Assembly (NCBI GenBank): GCA_033557835.1
Contig: JAWQRO010000206.1
Coordinates: forward strand, 1 to 48,810
From: Helochares maculicollis
Taxonomy: Eukaryota > Arthropoda > Insecta > Coleoptera > Hydrophilidae
Direction: 5' to 3'
Length of the DNA: 48,810 nt
Part shown: positions 1 through 10,570 of the stretch, piece by piece
Layout of the letters: the number at the start of each line of letters is the position of its first letter
How positions within the stretch are numbered: the stretch's first letter is position 1
Made by a program: the position numbers and the translations under genes
The notes under the pieces: model-generated
Told to the model about the DNA's origin: nothing
What the model saw: the letters and a program-made list of their open reading frames with translations, nothing else
Databases searched by the model: none

Positions 1-23
1 TATATATATATATGCATATACCT

Positions 24-321
24 AATCTTTTGATAAAAACGGTTTCCACGAATATTTTATTAGGTCTGGATACAGAGGTCACTAGGGGCCAAATCTGGTA
101 AATACGGTGGCTGCTCCAATAATGCGAACTTTAATTCTTTCCACTGTAAAAAAATACTATGTCATGTCGATACTAAATGACTTGTAAACAAAGACTGAAT
201 TGACTTATTGAAATGAAACTTCACATACGTTCGTATGAAGAGTGTACCAACATAACAAAAAATGTTTTGGCAAGTAGCAACTCCCTTTCTTATCGACCCG
301 AAAACTTATTAAGCAACCTAG
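24..321 (-). mobile_element. mariner remnant with internal deletion (copy a)
   Basis: This is the same family as the copy at 39776-40800. Positions about 90-135 match its transposase 3' part, and 173-321 match its 5' end, including the stretch aaatgaaacttcacatacgt. About 500 bp of the middle is missing. The right end, read on the minus strand, is CTAGGTTGCTTAATAAGTTTT, which agrees at 17 of 21 positions with the terminal repeat of the other copy, and is followed by a TA dinucleotide (322-323). The left end runs into (TA)n at the window edge, so the second terminus cannot be placed. It is non-coding debris. Confidence 0.75.
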
Positions 322-322
322 T

Positions 323-2205
323 AACTCGCCATTTGTTACTATCATTGGTATTCTCTAGATAAAGGCCTGCTTCAGATTTTAGCGAATGGTATCAGCCCAA
401 TTTCTTAGATTTTCTTTTCGCTATTTTTCTGCTTTGCATTACTAGGCTCTAATGACATGTTCATATCACTTCAATTGAGACTCTCTCATCTTCTTATCAA
501 CATGGTTGACACCAAATATTCTCTAATTGTGGTATTTTGCATTTTGTTTTTGCGAATCATTCCTACCATCTATCTCAGCATCCCAGTCTGCATTAAACCT
601 AATTTATTCTCGCTGTCTTTGGTCGAAAGCTAACATTCCGCTACATACATTGAAACAGGTCTGATCATTATGCAACAGATATTAGAACTAAGGCGTATGC
701 AAACATCAGCATTGCACGTCAGATTACACTGTTGATGCAGCTATTGATCTCTGATAAAAGTATTCCATCTCAACTGATGATTGACCATAAATGTTTGATT
801 TTATTTGATCATAGTTTTTTTCAGTGACCTCGATAGCTTTTCATTCACTTGTGTCAGTTGCTAAGGACTCGAGGTCCTTTACATTCAACCTGAGCCATGC
901 TGTTTGAATCATTATCCCATTTAGTCCCTTGATGCTGAAAGTTGTTCTTGATAGTGGCTAATATGATGTCGACAGTCCATGGTGCCGATTTATTGCAAGT
1001 CGTGAGTGATAGCATTCATGACCAGTAGGAAAAGCATTAGTAGTATGACGGATCATTGAAGAACTGTGATTTTTAAGCAATTATGGAACCTCAAAGTGTA
1101 CTATATTACGTTATGTGAAACTCTGTCGAATACTTTCTCCAAGTCTAGGAAGGCTACGTGTAGTGATAGCTTCTTTTCGCTGTGTTTCTCAAGAAGTAGC
1201 CATGTGGCATGAATTGCGTCTGCTGTGCCCCAGACTTTAACAATGCCGGCCTGTTTCACACTTATCGGTGTTATAGATCGAATCCGTTTGTCAATAATTC
1301 TTCCAATTATTTTCAGTGTCTGAAATAGTACCCTGTTGAATTTGCACATTCGACTAGATTAACTTTCTTTTTTGATATTAGTGTTGTTGTGTTTGGCCTC
1401 CAATAATCTGAAATCATTCGCTATTTAAAAATTTAATTGAAGATACCAAGCCATTAATAAAGATCCCGAGAGTTTGCTATCCCGTTTCTGCAGCTGTGCC
1501 ACGAAGTATAATAGCTTTGTCGTTCTTCATTTTATTTATGGTTACCTTTACTTCATTACGATTGATTTATTGACAAGGACCTAATGTTGTATCTTCAGCT
1601 TTCTCCCTTATTTCATTCTGTCCTTATTTTATTTTCTTGCAGCCGTTTAGGTTTGGCCTAGCTAGCGTTGTAGTAAAAATTTGAGAGAGATCCTATGACA
1701 CAATACTATTATATATAGCATGACGTTTGTATCAGTTACCATAATCAAGGGTCATCTTTTCACTACGATGTTGTCCAGTTGATATTTTCACTGTAGTGTG
1801 GCTCTTCTTGTTGAACCAGGTGTTGACTACTATTAGATCATGATTTTAGGCACCACTTTTGTTTTGCCGGTCATAACCGTCTAAAATTCGTCTCTCATTT
1901 GAACAGGATATCTAGTTTGAGGAGCTTGTTCTTGTGTGGTGCTTGCAATGGTATATTAGTTTGTAGCCACATTCAAAGTCTTTTGGTGTTGGTTTTAACA
2001 AACGGGTTTCTTGCAATGCACAATCGTTAATGTGACGTTTTTGGAGAGTTTGTAGTAGTTTATACCTTCCATTGCTCATAGTGCCAATGATCAATGACAT
2101 GACACGGATATTACATTGTCTATTTGATTGCTGGATACGATACGTTGATACGATAATAAAGTAAATAGCTGGTTGGCCACAAAGTCTGTCGCTGGATAAA
2201 CACAT
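323..2205 (-). mobile_element. degenerate RTE-type LINE (endonuclease and reverse transcriptase)
   Basis: Read on the minus strand, the pieces come in LINE order but with frameshifts and stops. About 2110-1912 is the start of an endonuclease (LQTLQKRHIND, CALQETRL). At 1349-1101 is a reverse transcriptase block (RIIDKRIRSI, GTADAIHATWLLLEKH, FLDLEKVFDRVSHNVI). Near 1030-960 is a decayed LLVMNAITHDLQ block that precedes the catalytic YADD in intact elements. Near 660-620 is RPVSMYVAEC, and near 350 a SNKWRVTRL tail. The spacing between endonuclease and reverse transcriptase is too short for an intact element, so internal deletions are likely. It lies in an intron of the CPAP1-type gene and carries mariner copy a at its 3' side. 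Confidence 0.75.
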
Positions 2206-2243
2206 ATTTCTTATATTTTTATTCAGTTATTTTTTGTTTTCAG

Positions 2244-5200
2244 GCCTCACGGCACAATGGACGTCCGGTCAGTTTTTAAACAACAGGCCGTTTCCAACGT
2301 ACAGCCTGGAAAACATGCCAGACACGGAGTTCACCTGCCGAGATAAGATTTTAGGAGGCTATTATGCAGACCCAGAAACGCAATGCCAAATGTTCCATAT
2401 CTGTGTCAAAGTGTCGGGTGTTGGTGTAAGTATCAAGCTTTTACCGTTTATTGACACCTAGCCCTTAAATTTACTCCTCTCAAAACTACAATTTCATGCA
2501 TACTTTCAAGAACTTAATATATTGCAAAGAATAAAAATTAACTTCTGAAATATGTTTAGAAAAGAAGTAGATGCTCTAATAGAAACGAAATAAATGCAAA
2601 AAAATCAGAAGCTGTAGCTTAAAAATTATAAAAATTAAAATTTAGAAAGTTGAAATTAAAAAGAGGCTCTTCGTTTGCTCAGCGGCTCAGGCTAGAAACA
2701 ATAGAATATCAGAATTAAAAGTTGAGGTGAGAGTCGAAATTAGGACAAAATATTTAAATTGGTAATAACAACAAACTGCAATATTATAAATCCTAGACGA
2801 TAGGATCAGAAATGATAGATTTTGGATGAGAGATGCAAAATATAAAATTTGGAGATTCAAGATCAAATGGTTATAGTATTTAAAGTAGTATTACCAAAGA
2901 GTGTAATCATCTTGATTCCAGAATAATAAACAACACGATTAAACATAAAATGTAATTAGTCAGAGCTTAATAGAAGCAGTTAAGCATAAAACGTATTAAA
3001 CAAAGTTAAGACGAACAAAAAGTAAATAAAAAGTAGAATCATCCAAATCCGCCAAGACAAATCGACCATGAAATTCCTTAATCCATTCTATTTATTATAA
3101 CCACAAATCATACCGTTACTAAAGCAATAATAGCTGTGATGGTAATAACACCTAATAATATTACAAATCGATAAATGCCAACCAATCTCTTCTTAATTAC
3201 CAGAAAAAAGCAATTTGCAATTTATAATTACATCGACTCGAGAGCTGATCTTCTAGCAGTTCACAACTTCCATATAATAATAGCTCAAAACCGAAATCCT
3301 ATAGTCGATTGTATAACGTATATTGCGGTAAATTAATTTATAATGAATCCATCAGTTGATGGTTTAACCTTAATCGAGTCTTTTAAAACTATATTCTAAT
3401 TAATTGATTTTGATGTCGGATTTTTCTCGAATAGGTTCAGGACTTCCGTTTCCTTTGTCCAAATGGCACGGCTTTTGATCAGGACCATCAAATTTGTGCA
3501 GAATGGGACGATGTGGACTGTGATGCGACAACTCTGTATTACGCCAGTGACAACTTTGATCTTTACCGATTAGGATCAGGTAATGGTAATATCTATTTTC
3601 TTATTTTTCCAAACAAATTTGGCCAGTAAGATTGGTGCAAAAATAGAGAGAAAGCTTAGCGCGAGGGATTGCTTGCACGACAACAAAGGAAGAAGGTAGC
3701 TTCACGCTTTAAAGTTAATCTTTTAAGACTACGGCCGCCAAACACAACACAGATCGCTACCTCATCCAGCCACTAGCTTGGTAAGTGCCTGAAAACTGAA
3801 AAACCGACGCCACAACACGAACATGCTATGATACAAGAAAATAACTGCTTAAGCTTACTGACGTGGAAGTAACATTCGATTTAATTGTATGTTACGTCCT
3901 GATTTGTTTTTGCACAATTGTTCAATACACTCATTTATTCGATTAATCAATTTAAACATTTTGTAGGCTCTAAATAGTTTTTAGGGATTATAATAGGTTA
4001 TCACAGTTCAAGGTACTAGAACATAAACGCTCTAAACCTTGTTTAGACGTAAAACTTTTCAGCCTACCAAAATTATCAAGCGGTTATGAACTGATATATT
4101 AACACATTCGAAATGGGGTATTGTGAGCTTCGCCTAAGATTATTTACGCCTTTATTTTTATTTATTTTAAAAGTGGGGCAAGGCACTAGTACCTGTTGGC
4201 TATTCCACGCGATATTTATATTAGTACGAATGATATTGCAGTATTTGTGGCTCAGTATTTTTTAATATTGCTTCTATATTCATAAAGAAACTTTAATATT
4301 GAATAAAAATTACAACTCTATTTTTTGCAAAGTAATAAGTAGATCTGTATTTTAACAAATATTGTATATAATCCGTTTTTCTAAGGAGCGAACTTTTTCT
4401 AGATGTTGTTTATCTTTTGAAACGCTTTAAAAATTACTAAATATGGATCAATTATAAGAACAGTTTATGAAGCTAAAATGGGTATATTTGCAAATTTTAG
4501 ATTATATTATGGCAAACAGTCGTTTCCAAGAAGCAATTTGAAGTGTTAGTATTATAGTGCTGACTCTAATGAAGTATTTTCACAAAATTAAATCGGAATT
4601 CGTGGTACAATTAACACAAATAGATATCTTCCTCCTTGCTTGCAAAATGCAAAATTTAAAAAGGAGAGGACGTCGAAGTCAAGACGTTTTACCACAATAT
4701 TGATAGACAAAGTGATCTGTCCTGTTCTATATTAACCAGCCAATGTTATAGATAATCAAATCATTGAATGAGAAAACAAAAAGAGTACAAACGTTTTTCC
4801 ACGGTATCTCAAAAGATAACAACATATACATTCCAATTGATCTTGCATCGAGTACATCTAGAATAATCTGGAGTACTGTATATTCTCGTGTAGATAAATG
4901 CATTGTATAAAAGTACTAAAGGTGTAGTAAAAAAATCTAAAAGAACTAATATTGAAATCAAAATGAAATTCCGAAAAACTAGGAATCTATTAAAAACCAA
5001 ATAAACTCTCTAAAAATAAAAGTAGTAAAAGGATAACAGATTACTTTTTGAGATTTTAACCGTGTTTGCTTAAAGCACAACTTATCTACGAGCAATAAGT
5101 GAGTGAAGCATGCAAATCTTAACTAAGCGAAACTTTTTGATAAGTTTCTAGTTTCCTACAATGTGTAAATTTTGAAATTCAGTTCGTCAATCTTAAGGAA

Positions 5201-8200
5201 AATGACTAAGAAACACACTTTTAAAAATGTCTTCAATTGCCATGCCTCAGCTTACTAAATAAATGACTTTTATAGTTTAAAAAATAGCACTTTTGGTGCT
5301 CCGTTCTAACCGAAATTTTAAATCCACTAATTTTCAACGGTTTCAAGTGTACCAGATACAATTAAATGTCTATAATTTACTAGCTCGTTTACTTGAAAAA
5401 TGTAAAACCAATTTAATATGTATATTGGGGGGTTCTACATCAAGATTATAATAAATTTCTTTATCAGAATCAGAATCTCATTAAAAATAAACATGCTAAA
5501 CCTTTTAAACATCTAATCTTCTGTTGTTTCATGATTTAAATATATTTTGCGATTAAGTTTTTGGCGTGTTTATTTTTAATACATTCCCACGAGAAATGAG
5601 CGAGTGAAGCGAGTTAAACCAGCCTAATGAAGTTTATGTAATCCTGGATGTATGCCTAATTTATGTACGATGGTAGGTTAACTATAATCGGCAATGGGGT
5701 AAAAAAATAATTGTAATACAAATAGGAAATGTGCATATATATCATTTTTCAAAAAAATCCTTTTGCTTTTCAAAGCACCAGTATAATCAAACCGTAAAAT
5801 AAAGGTTTTTCGTTTAGTTGCGCCAAAAATGCACTGCTTTTTTTCATTACTTCATCCGAGGTAAGTCTACGGATTCATAATGCCTCTTTGAGTGAACCAA
5901 ATAAATTCGATCGGAAAAATAGGGACGATGAGCAGGTGCAAGATATAAAAACGCTGTTGTTTATGTAACTGTATGTTTTGGAACCCATCAACATTATCGA
6001 CATTATAAGATTCAAGTCTGTTGTGAATGATTTGGTAGACAAAACCATGACTATTTTGCAAACCATTTTAAAATTCTATTCGTAGACATTCCGTTGAGGC
6101 CACAGATTAATCCCATACTGTACCAAAAGTATTTGATGAATTTTGGTCCCTGGTGTACCTTTAGATCATAAAAAATTATCACTGATCTACTTTGGTGCAA
6201 ACAAAGAGCTGAGCAGTCATAGTTAATAGCATGCTAATGACAATACAATTAACCTAGCAGGATCTAAACTGTGCAGACCTAACGGCAATTAAACAACGCA
6301 GCGTTATGTACGCTTCACAACAGTACTATCAATATAATGAAAAATATAGCCACATAGCAGATAATAGTTGACTTACCGACGAAGTTTTAATTTTATTATT
6401 TTAAATCTGCAATGATGAGCTTTCAGCTTAGTACTAAAAATCCAATGTAATTTTCAAGGTTTTGCTTACGCTTAAAGATATTTGTACCAAAAGAATTTTA
6501 ATGCCTTCTACCTCTACTCGTAGGTTTCGAATCCAAGGCAGTCAAGTATGGTGAAGATGAAGAAACTTTTGCATTGCAAAGGGCAGAAACTGGAGATGCC
6601 AGACTAAACAGGGAGCACCAAACAGCCAGAGTCAATCAACAAAAAGAGTACAACAACGGTGCTTTCCGTAAAAACAACAACAACAATCAATATAGGGCTC
6701 AGCAGAGTAGCAGCAGCAACAACAACGAGCGCGATATCTTCAAAGGAAGCAGCAGCTCTAATTTCTTTAACAATCGCAATGGTGGCAAAGAAAACGATGA
6801 CGAGTATGATGACAACGTGAATTATAATCAAAATAGTGATTATGAGCAGAAAAGGAAGTTGAATAGGCACCAGAGCAGGAGGCCTCAACACCAGCAGCAA
6901 CAGCAACAGCCACAGCCACAGCAACAACAGCAGCAGCAGCAGCAACAACAGCAACAGCTCAAGCAGCAACAGCAGGTACAACAGCAGCCCAAGCAGCAAC
7001 AGCAACAGAAACAACAGCCTCTTCAGCAAGCTCAAGTACAGAAGCCTCAGCCACCTCAAAATTATAATCAAAACTACAACAATCAACAAAGAAATAATTA
7101 CAATCAAACTCCTCAACAAACGAAGCAGACGCAAAACTATGATTCCCAAACTGCAGCGCCTCAAAGGCCAACGGGATTTAGAAATAACTTCGCTGGAAGC
7201 AGTTACGTTCCAACTACAGCTCGCTCTACAGGTACAACGGCTCAGGAACAGAGTACTGTGACCACAACAGAACAACAGAGATTGCGGAATGGCGGAAGAG
7301 GTCGTGGAAACGCTGAAAGGCAATACAATAACGCCGACAACTTTAGGCAGAGCAATGGCAGAAGCTATGAAAACGAGCAGTTCAATCAAAATAGCAACAG
7401 AAATGGCAAGCAAACCCAACAGCAATACAGTGTTAGCACTCCTGCTCCATTTAGGCAAACTAAACTGTACACTAAGTATGACGATGGTCAATACAGACCG
7501 TCGACTCCTGCCCCTACTCCAACTTTAGAACCGGAAAATTATCCTTCCAACTTCCCAACAAAGCATACCAAGCCAACGCCTTTCCAAAGCAAACAAACTG
7601 AAAATTATCCAACTACTCCTGTAGCAAACACGAACAGAAATTCACAATTTAATAGCCAATACGATGTACCAAGAATAAAGCAGACCAAGCAGACTGACAA
7701 CTATCCTACTACTCCTTCAAATGCGCCTCAGTATTATGAAACGAAGAAACAAACGGCACAATATAAGCAAGATGATTCGTACAGCAATTATGAAACTAAG
7801 AAACAAACGACTCCTTTCAAAACGAGCTACAATACAAATTATAACAGCAACGCCAACCAAAACAACCAACAGTATAATAGTAAGCAGCAAGTAACCAGCA
7901 ATCAACAAACGAACAACAACCAGCAAGCAAATAACCAACAATACACTCAACAGTATAACGGAAACCAACAATATAATAAAAATGGGAACCAATTCAGTAA
8001 TTATGAAACCAAAAAGGCCACAACTCCATTCAATAAGCAATCCGATAATTACCCCACAACTTACTCTCCAAAGAAACCATTCAGTCAACAAAGTAGCCAG
8101 TCTCAAAAGACCTCCGATAACTACCCAACTACTTTCGCTCCAAGAACGAACGCAGCTTACACTCAAATAAACCAGCAAAGCACACAGTTTAACAAGCAAA

Positions 8201-9078
8201 GCACCCAACAAGCTACTCAAAACACTCAACAAGCCAATGGTAGTACGAAACAATTCAACAGCGGCCAAAGTACACAATACAATGCACAACAAGCTCAGAA
8301 CACTCAGCAATACAATAATCAAAACCAATACAGCACGCCAAATCAATACAACAATCAAAATCAGTACAACCAGAATCAACACAGTCAAAATCAATACAAT
8401 CAAAACCAGTACTCAAATCCAAGCACCCAATCCCAATATAGCACCCAAAAACAAACTACCACCAGCAACTTCAACAATCAACTTTTAGACAACTCAAAAT
8501 CGACTAGCCAATCTTACAGCACCCCTAGAACAAGTCCTTACACGCAATACACTCCAACGGTCCCCAAAATAACTACACCATACACCCCATCGACAACACC
8601 AGTCCCTAACCGCTCGTCTAGGTTCGACGAAACTCAATATGACGATGGCTCATACAACCCAAAATACGACAACTACGACCATAAAGGCGAGGATGAGTTC
8701 CTGAAGACAGCCCACAGTCAGAACATTGCTAACAGCAGGAACGAGTATTTGCAGAATCAACAGAAAACAACAGCTTCCACTACACAGAAACCACGGCCCT
8801 TCTCAGCTAGTCCCAACACTCCAAAAGTGACGGATTACCCAACGAGCAAGGCAACCCAAAACGTCAAGCAACAAACCACCAGCAACCTACCATCCACAAA
8901 AAACAAACCTCAAGCGCAGAGTACGCCCACCGGCAGCAAAAGTAGCCCGAAAGGTACACCCGGAAAAAACGAGAAAAACGCTAGCTATGACTATGCTTAT
9001 TACGACAGCAACGTAGGGAGCGAGGCCGATTACGACGTCGGTACGGAATTTGAGAAATCAGATCGAAAGAAGCTGTAG
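2244..9078 (+). CDS. CPAP1-type cuticular protein (one chitin-binding type-2 domain, long Q/N-rich tail), 5' end outside window
   Basis: Three exons: 2244-2425, 3435-3579 and 6524-9078. All have GT-AG borders and compatible phases, giving 959 complete residues to the TAG at 9076. No start codon or signal peptide is visible, so the first exon lies to the left. Exons one and two encode a single peritrophin-A/CBM14 domain with six cysteines (FTCRDK, QCQMFHIC, FLCPNG, QICAEW, DVDC). This fold binds chitin, and secreted proteins with one such domain are the CPAP1 family of cuticle proteins. The third exon encodes about 850 residues of low complexity: a poly-Q block, many N/Q/Y/T-rich segments, recurring NYPTT and YETKK modules, then a more complex stretch (YDDGSYNPKYD, EFLKTAHSQNIANSRNEY) and a tyrosine-rich acidic C-terminus. 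The domain call is firm; the exact CPAP1 subgroup is not assigned. Confidence 0.93.
2426..3434 (+). other. intron within the chitin-binding domain
   Basis: Phase-0 intron between GTTGGT|gtaagt and ttctcgaatag|GTTCAG. It splits the chitin-binding domain between the third and fourth cysteines. AT-rich; I see no gene or recognisable element in it. A second AG six bases downstream (3439-3440) would remove two codons (VQ); the upstream AG is chosen because GVQDFRFLCPNG is the usual family sequence. Confidence 0.85.
3580..6523 (+). other. 2.9-kb intron before the low-complexity exon
   Basis: Phase-1 intron between GGATCAG|gtaatg and ctactcgtag|GTTTCG. It is AT-rich with no convincing gene. On the minus strand at 5867-6066 there is a short open frame ending in PIEFIWFTQRG, weakly like the end of a DDE transposase; this is not enough to call an element. 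Confidence 0.8.
6887..7018 (+). repeat. mixed CAG/CAA repeat encoding poly-glutamine
   Basis: An in-frame run of CAG and CAA codons interrupted by P, L, K, V and H codons, inside the third CPAP1 exon. The mixture of CAG and CAA means it is not a pure trinucleotide array. The opposite strand is open over the same region only because Q/N codons read as L/V/I in reverse. Confidence 0.9.
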
Positions 9079-9719
9079 AATTCCAAATTAATTTATGAAC
9101 AAAATTCTGTTGAGATTTCCAAGAGAAAAATCAGTTGTTAAAAGTGCTGTTTGTTCTTTGCTTCTTTTTATTGAATATATTTGACTGTTAATTTTTACAA
9201 TTTTACACTAATTTTATGGTGGATCTTTTTTTGTTTAAAACGATTATCACATCCATTTGCTATTTTTATTTATTTACGATTACTTGTTCATTCAAACATT
9301 GCTCTACCAGATATTTAGATTGTATCCATTTATGTCAAGTGATCTGTATGTCGACCTTTCTGTAATCTACAGTTCAGAAAGTTATGCACAAATTTACAAT
9401 CTAATTGTATATTTGGACATTTTCTAATAACCAGTGTTTCTTTGAATATTTTTGTATACTTCCACGGTTTTTTTAAGTATTGTTTTTATTTAAAGTGTTT
9501 ATTTCTGGAATGTCTGCTTAGTTTACTTAATATGTGTTAGATAGCATATTGCCCATTTGTTCCGGAGACATTCTGCTCGATTCTGTATGGAACAAAGCCC
9601 TGCCAGTATTTTATTAACTTTCTACTACCGTAATTCTCGAAACAAAATGCCACTCGTAAATTTTGGAAAAAAGAACTCCAAAATATTATTAAGGTTGTAT
9701 ATATTGTATTATTTTATTA

Positions 9720-9725
9720 AATAAA
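9720..9725 (+). promoter_or_regulatory. candidate polyadenylation signal of the CPAP1-type gene
   Basis: AATAAA about 640 bases after the stop codon, in an AT-rich 3' region with no other gene. The choice is by position only. Confidence 0.4.
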
Positions 9726-10149
9726 AAATATTTAAATGTTCTTCCAACCTACTTCATTAACAGGCGTCCCTTTTCTAACAAAATTTGCTCTTGGAGCACG
9801 AATTTTAGAGGTTCAGGTTTAACTTATGCTTCAGACTGTTTCTACAGAACTTTTTATGGGATCAATTCCCATTTAGTGTATATTAAATTAGTCCAAAAAT
9901 ACAGTAAAAATAGAAAAATATGACAGTAACTACTTCGTAGCAAAGGCGCGATTGAAGGCGACTTTCTCAAACATCAAAATTGTTAAAGCTGCCACGTTAA
10001 TAAAGGAAGAAGTCAAAAGTTTTGAGCGTATTATCCTTACATACCTTTAGTGAGCTACATCTCACAACGTACACACTGCGTCTCGTCATTTAGGACTTAA
10101 AGGCAACATATCGCTTTAAAATATTCTTTGACAGTTTTGCGATAAAATT
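9726..10149. other. intergenic, nothing recognised
   Basis: AT-rich sequence between the presumed 3' end of the CPAP1-type gene and a mariner fragment. No open frame or repeat that I can support. Confidence 0.6.
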
Positions 10150-10570
10150 GTGGATATAGTCAAGTCAGACCGGCATTCGAACACTTACTCAATTGTTCAG
10201 AAACTGCATATTAGCCACAAATTCGATTGGACATTTTTGGATAAAGTAGGGTTTAAGAAGAAGTTCGGTGAATGGGTGTCTCAAGATGACACAAAAGTAC
10301 TTTTTGAGCGAATTGACGCCTGCGATTTGTCTTTGAAGCATAAGGAAATGGATCCATTTTTTAATGGATCGTGACTGGTAATAAAAAAAATATTTACATA
10401 CGGGAACACCAGGCAAGCCAGCTCAAACAATCTCCAAACCCGGTTAACGACCAAAAAGGTTTTACTGATTGTTTAGTAGGATCGAAAAGGAGTTCTTTAT
10501 TATAAGCTGCTTTCAATGCGAATTTTTACTCTCTACCACTGACCAAACTTAAGCAGGTTCTCCCCAACAA
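10150..10570 (+). mobile_element. mariner transposase fragment (copy b)
   Basis: The translation matches the middle of mariner transposases with decay: LHISHKFDWTFLDKVGFKKK corresponds to the helix-turn-helix and linker, then WVSQDD, ERIDACDLSLKHKEMDPF, and after frame changes GNTRQASSNNLQTRLTTKK and DRKGVLYYKLL. The expected TGDEKW block with the first catalytic aspartate is destroyed near 10365. No terminal repeats were found. It reads as an old 5'- and 3'-truncated copy. Confidence 0.7.

Noticed and set aside
6604..7491. 295-codon minus-strand open frame opposite the CPAP1 exon, with a second one at 7717-8403
   Set aside because: The products are runs of L, V and I, the reverse reading of CAA/CAG/AAC/AAT codons. 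Composition alone keeps the frame open; there is no ATG context, splice pattern or domain.
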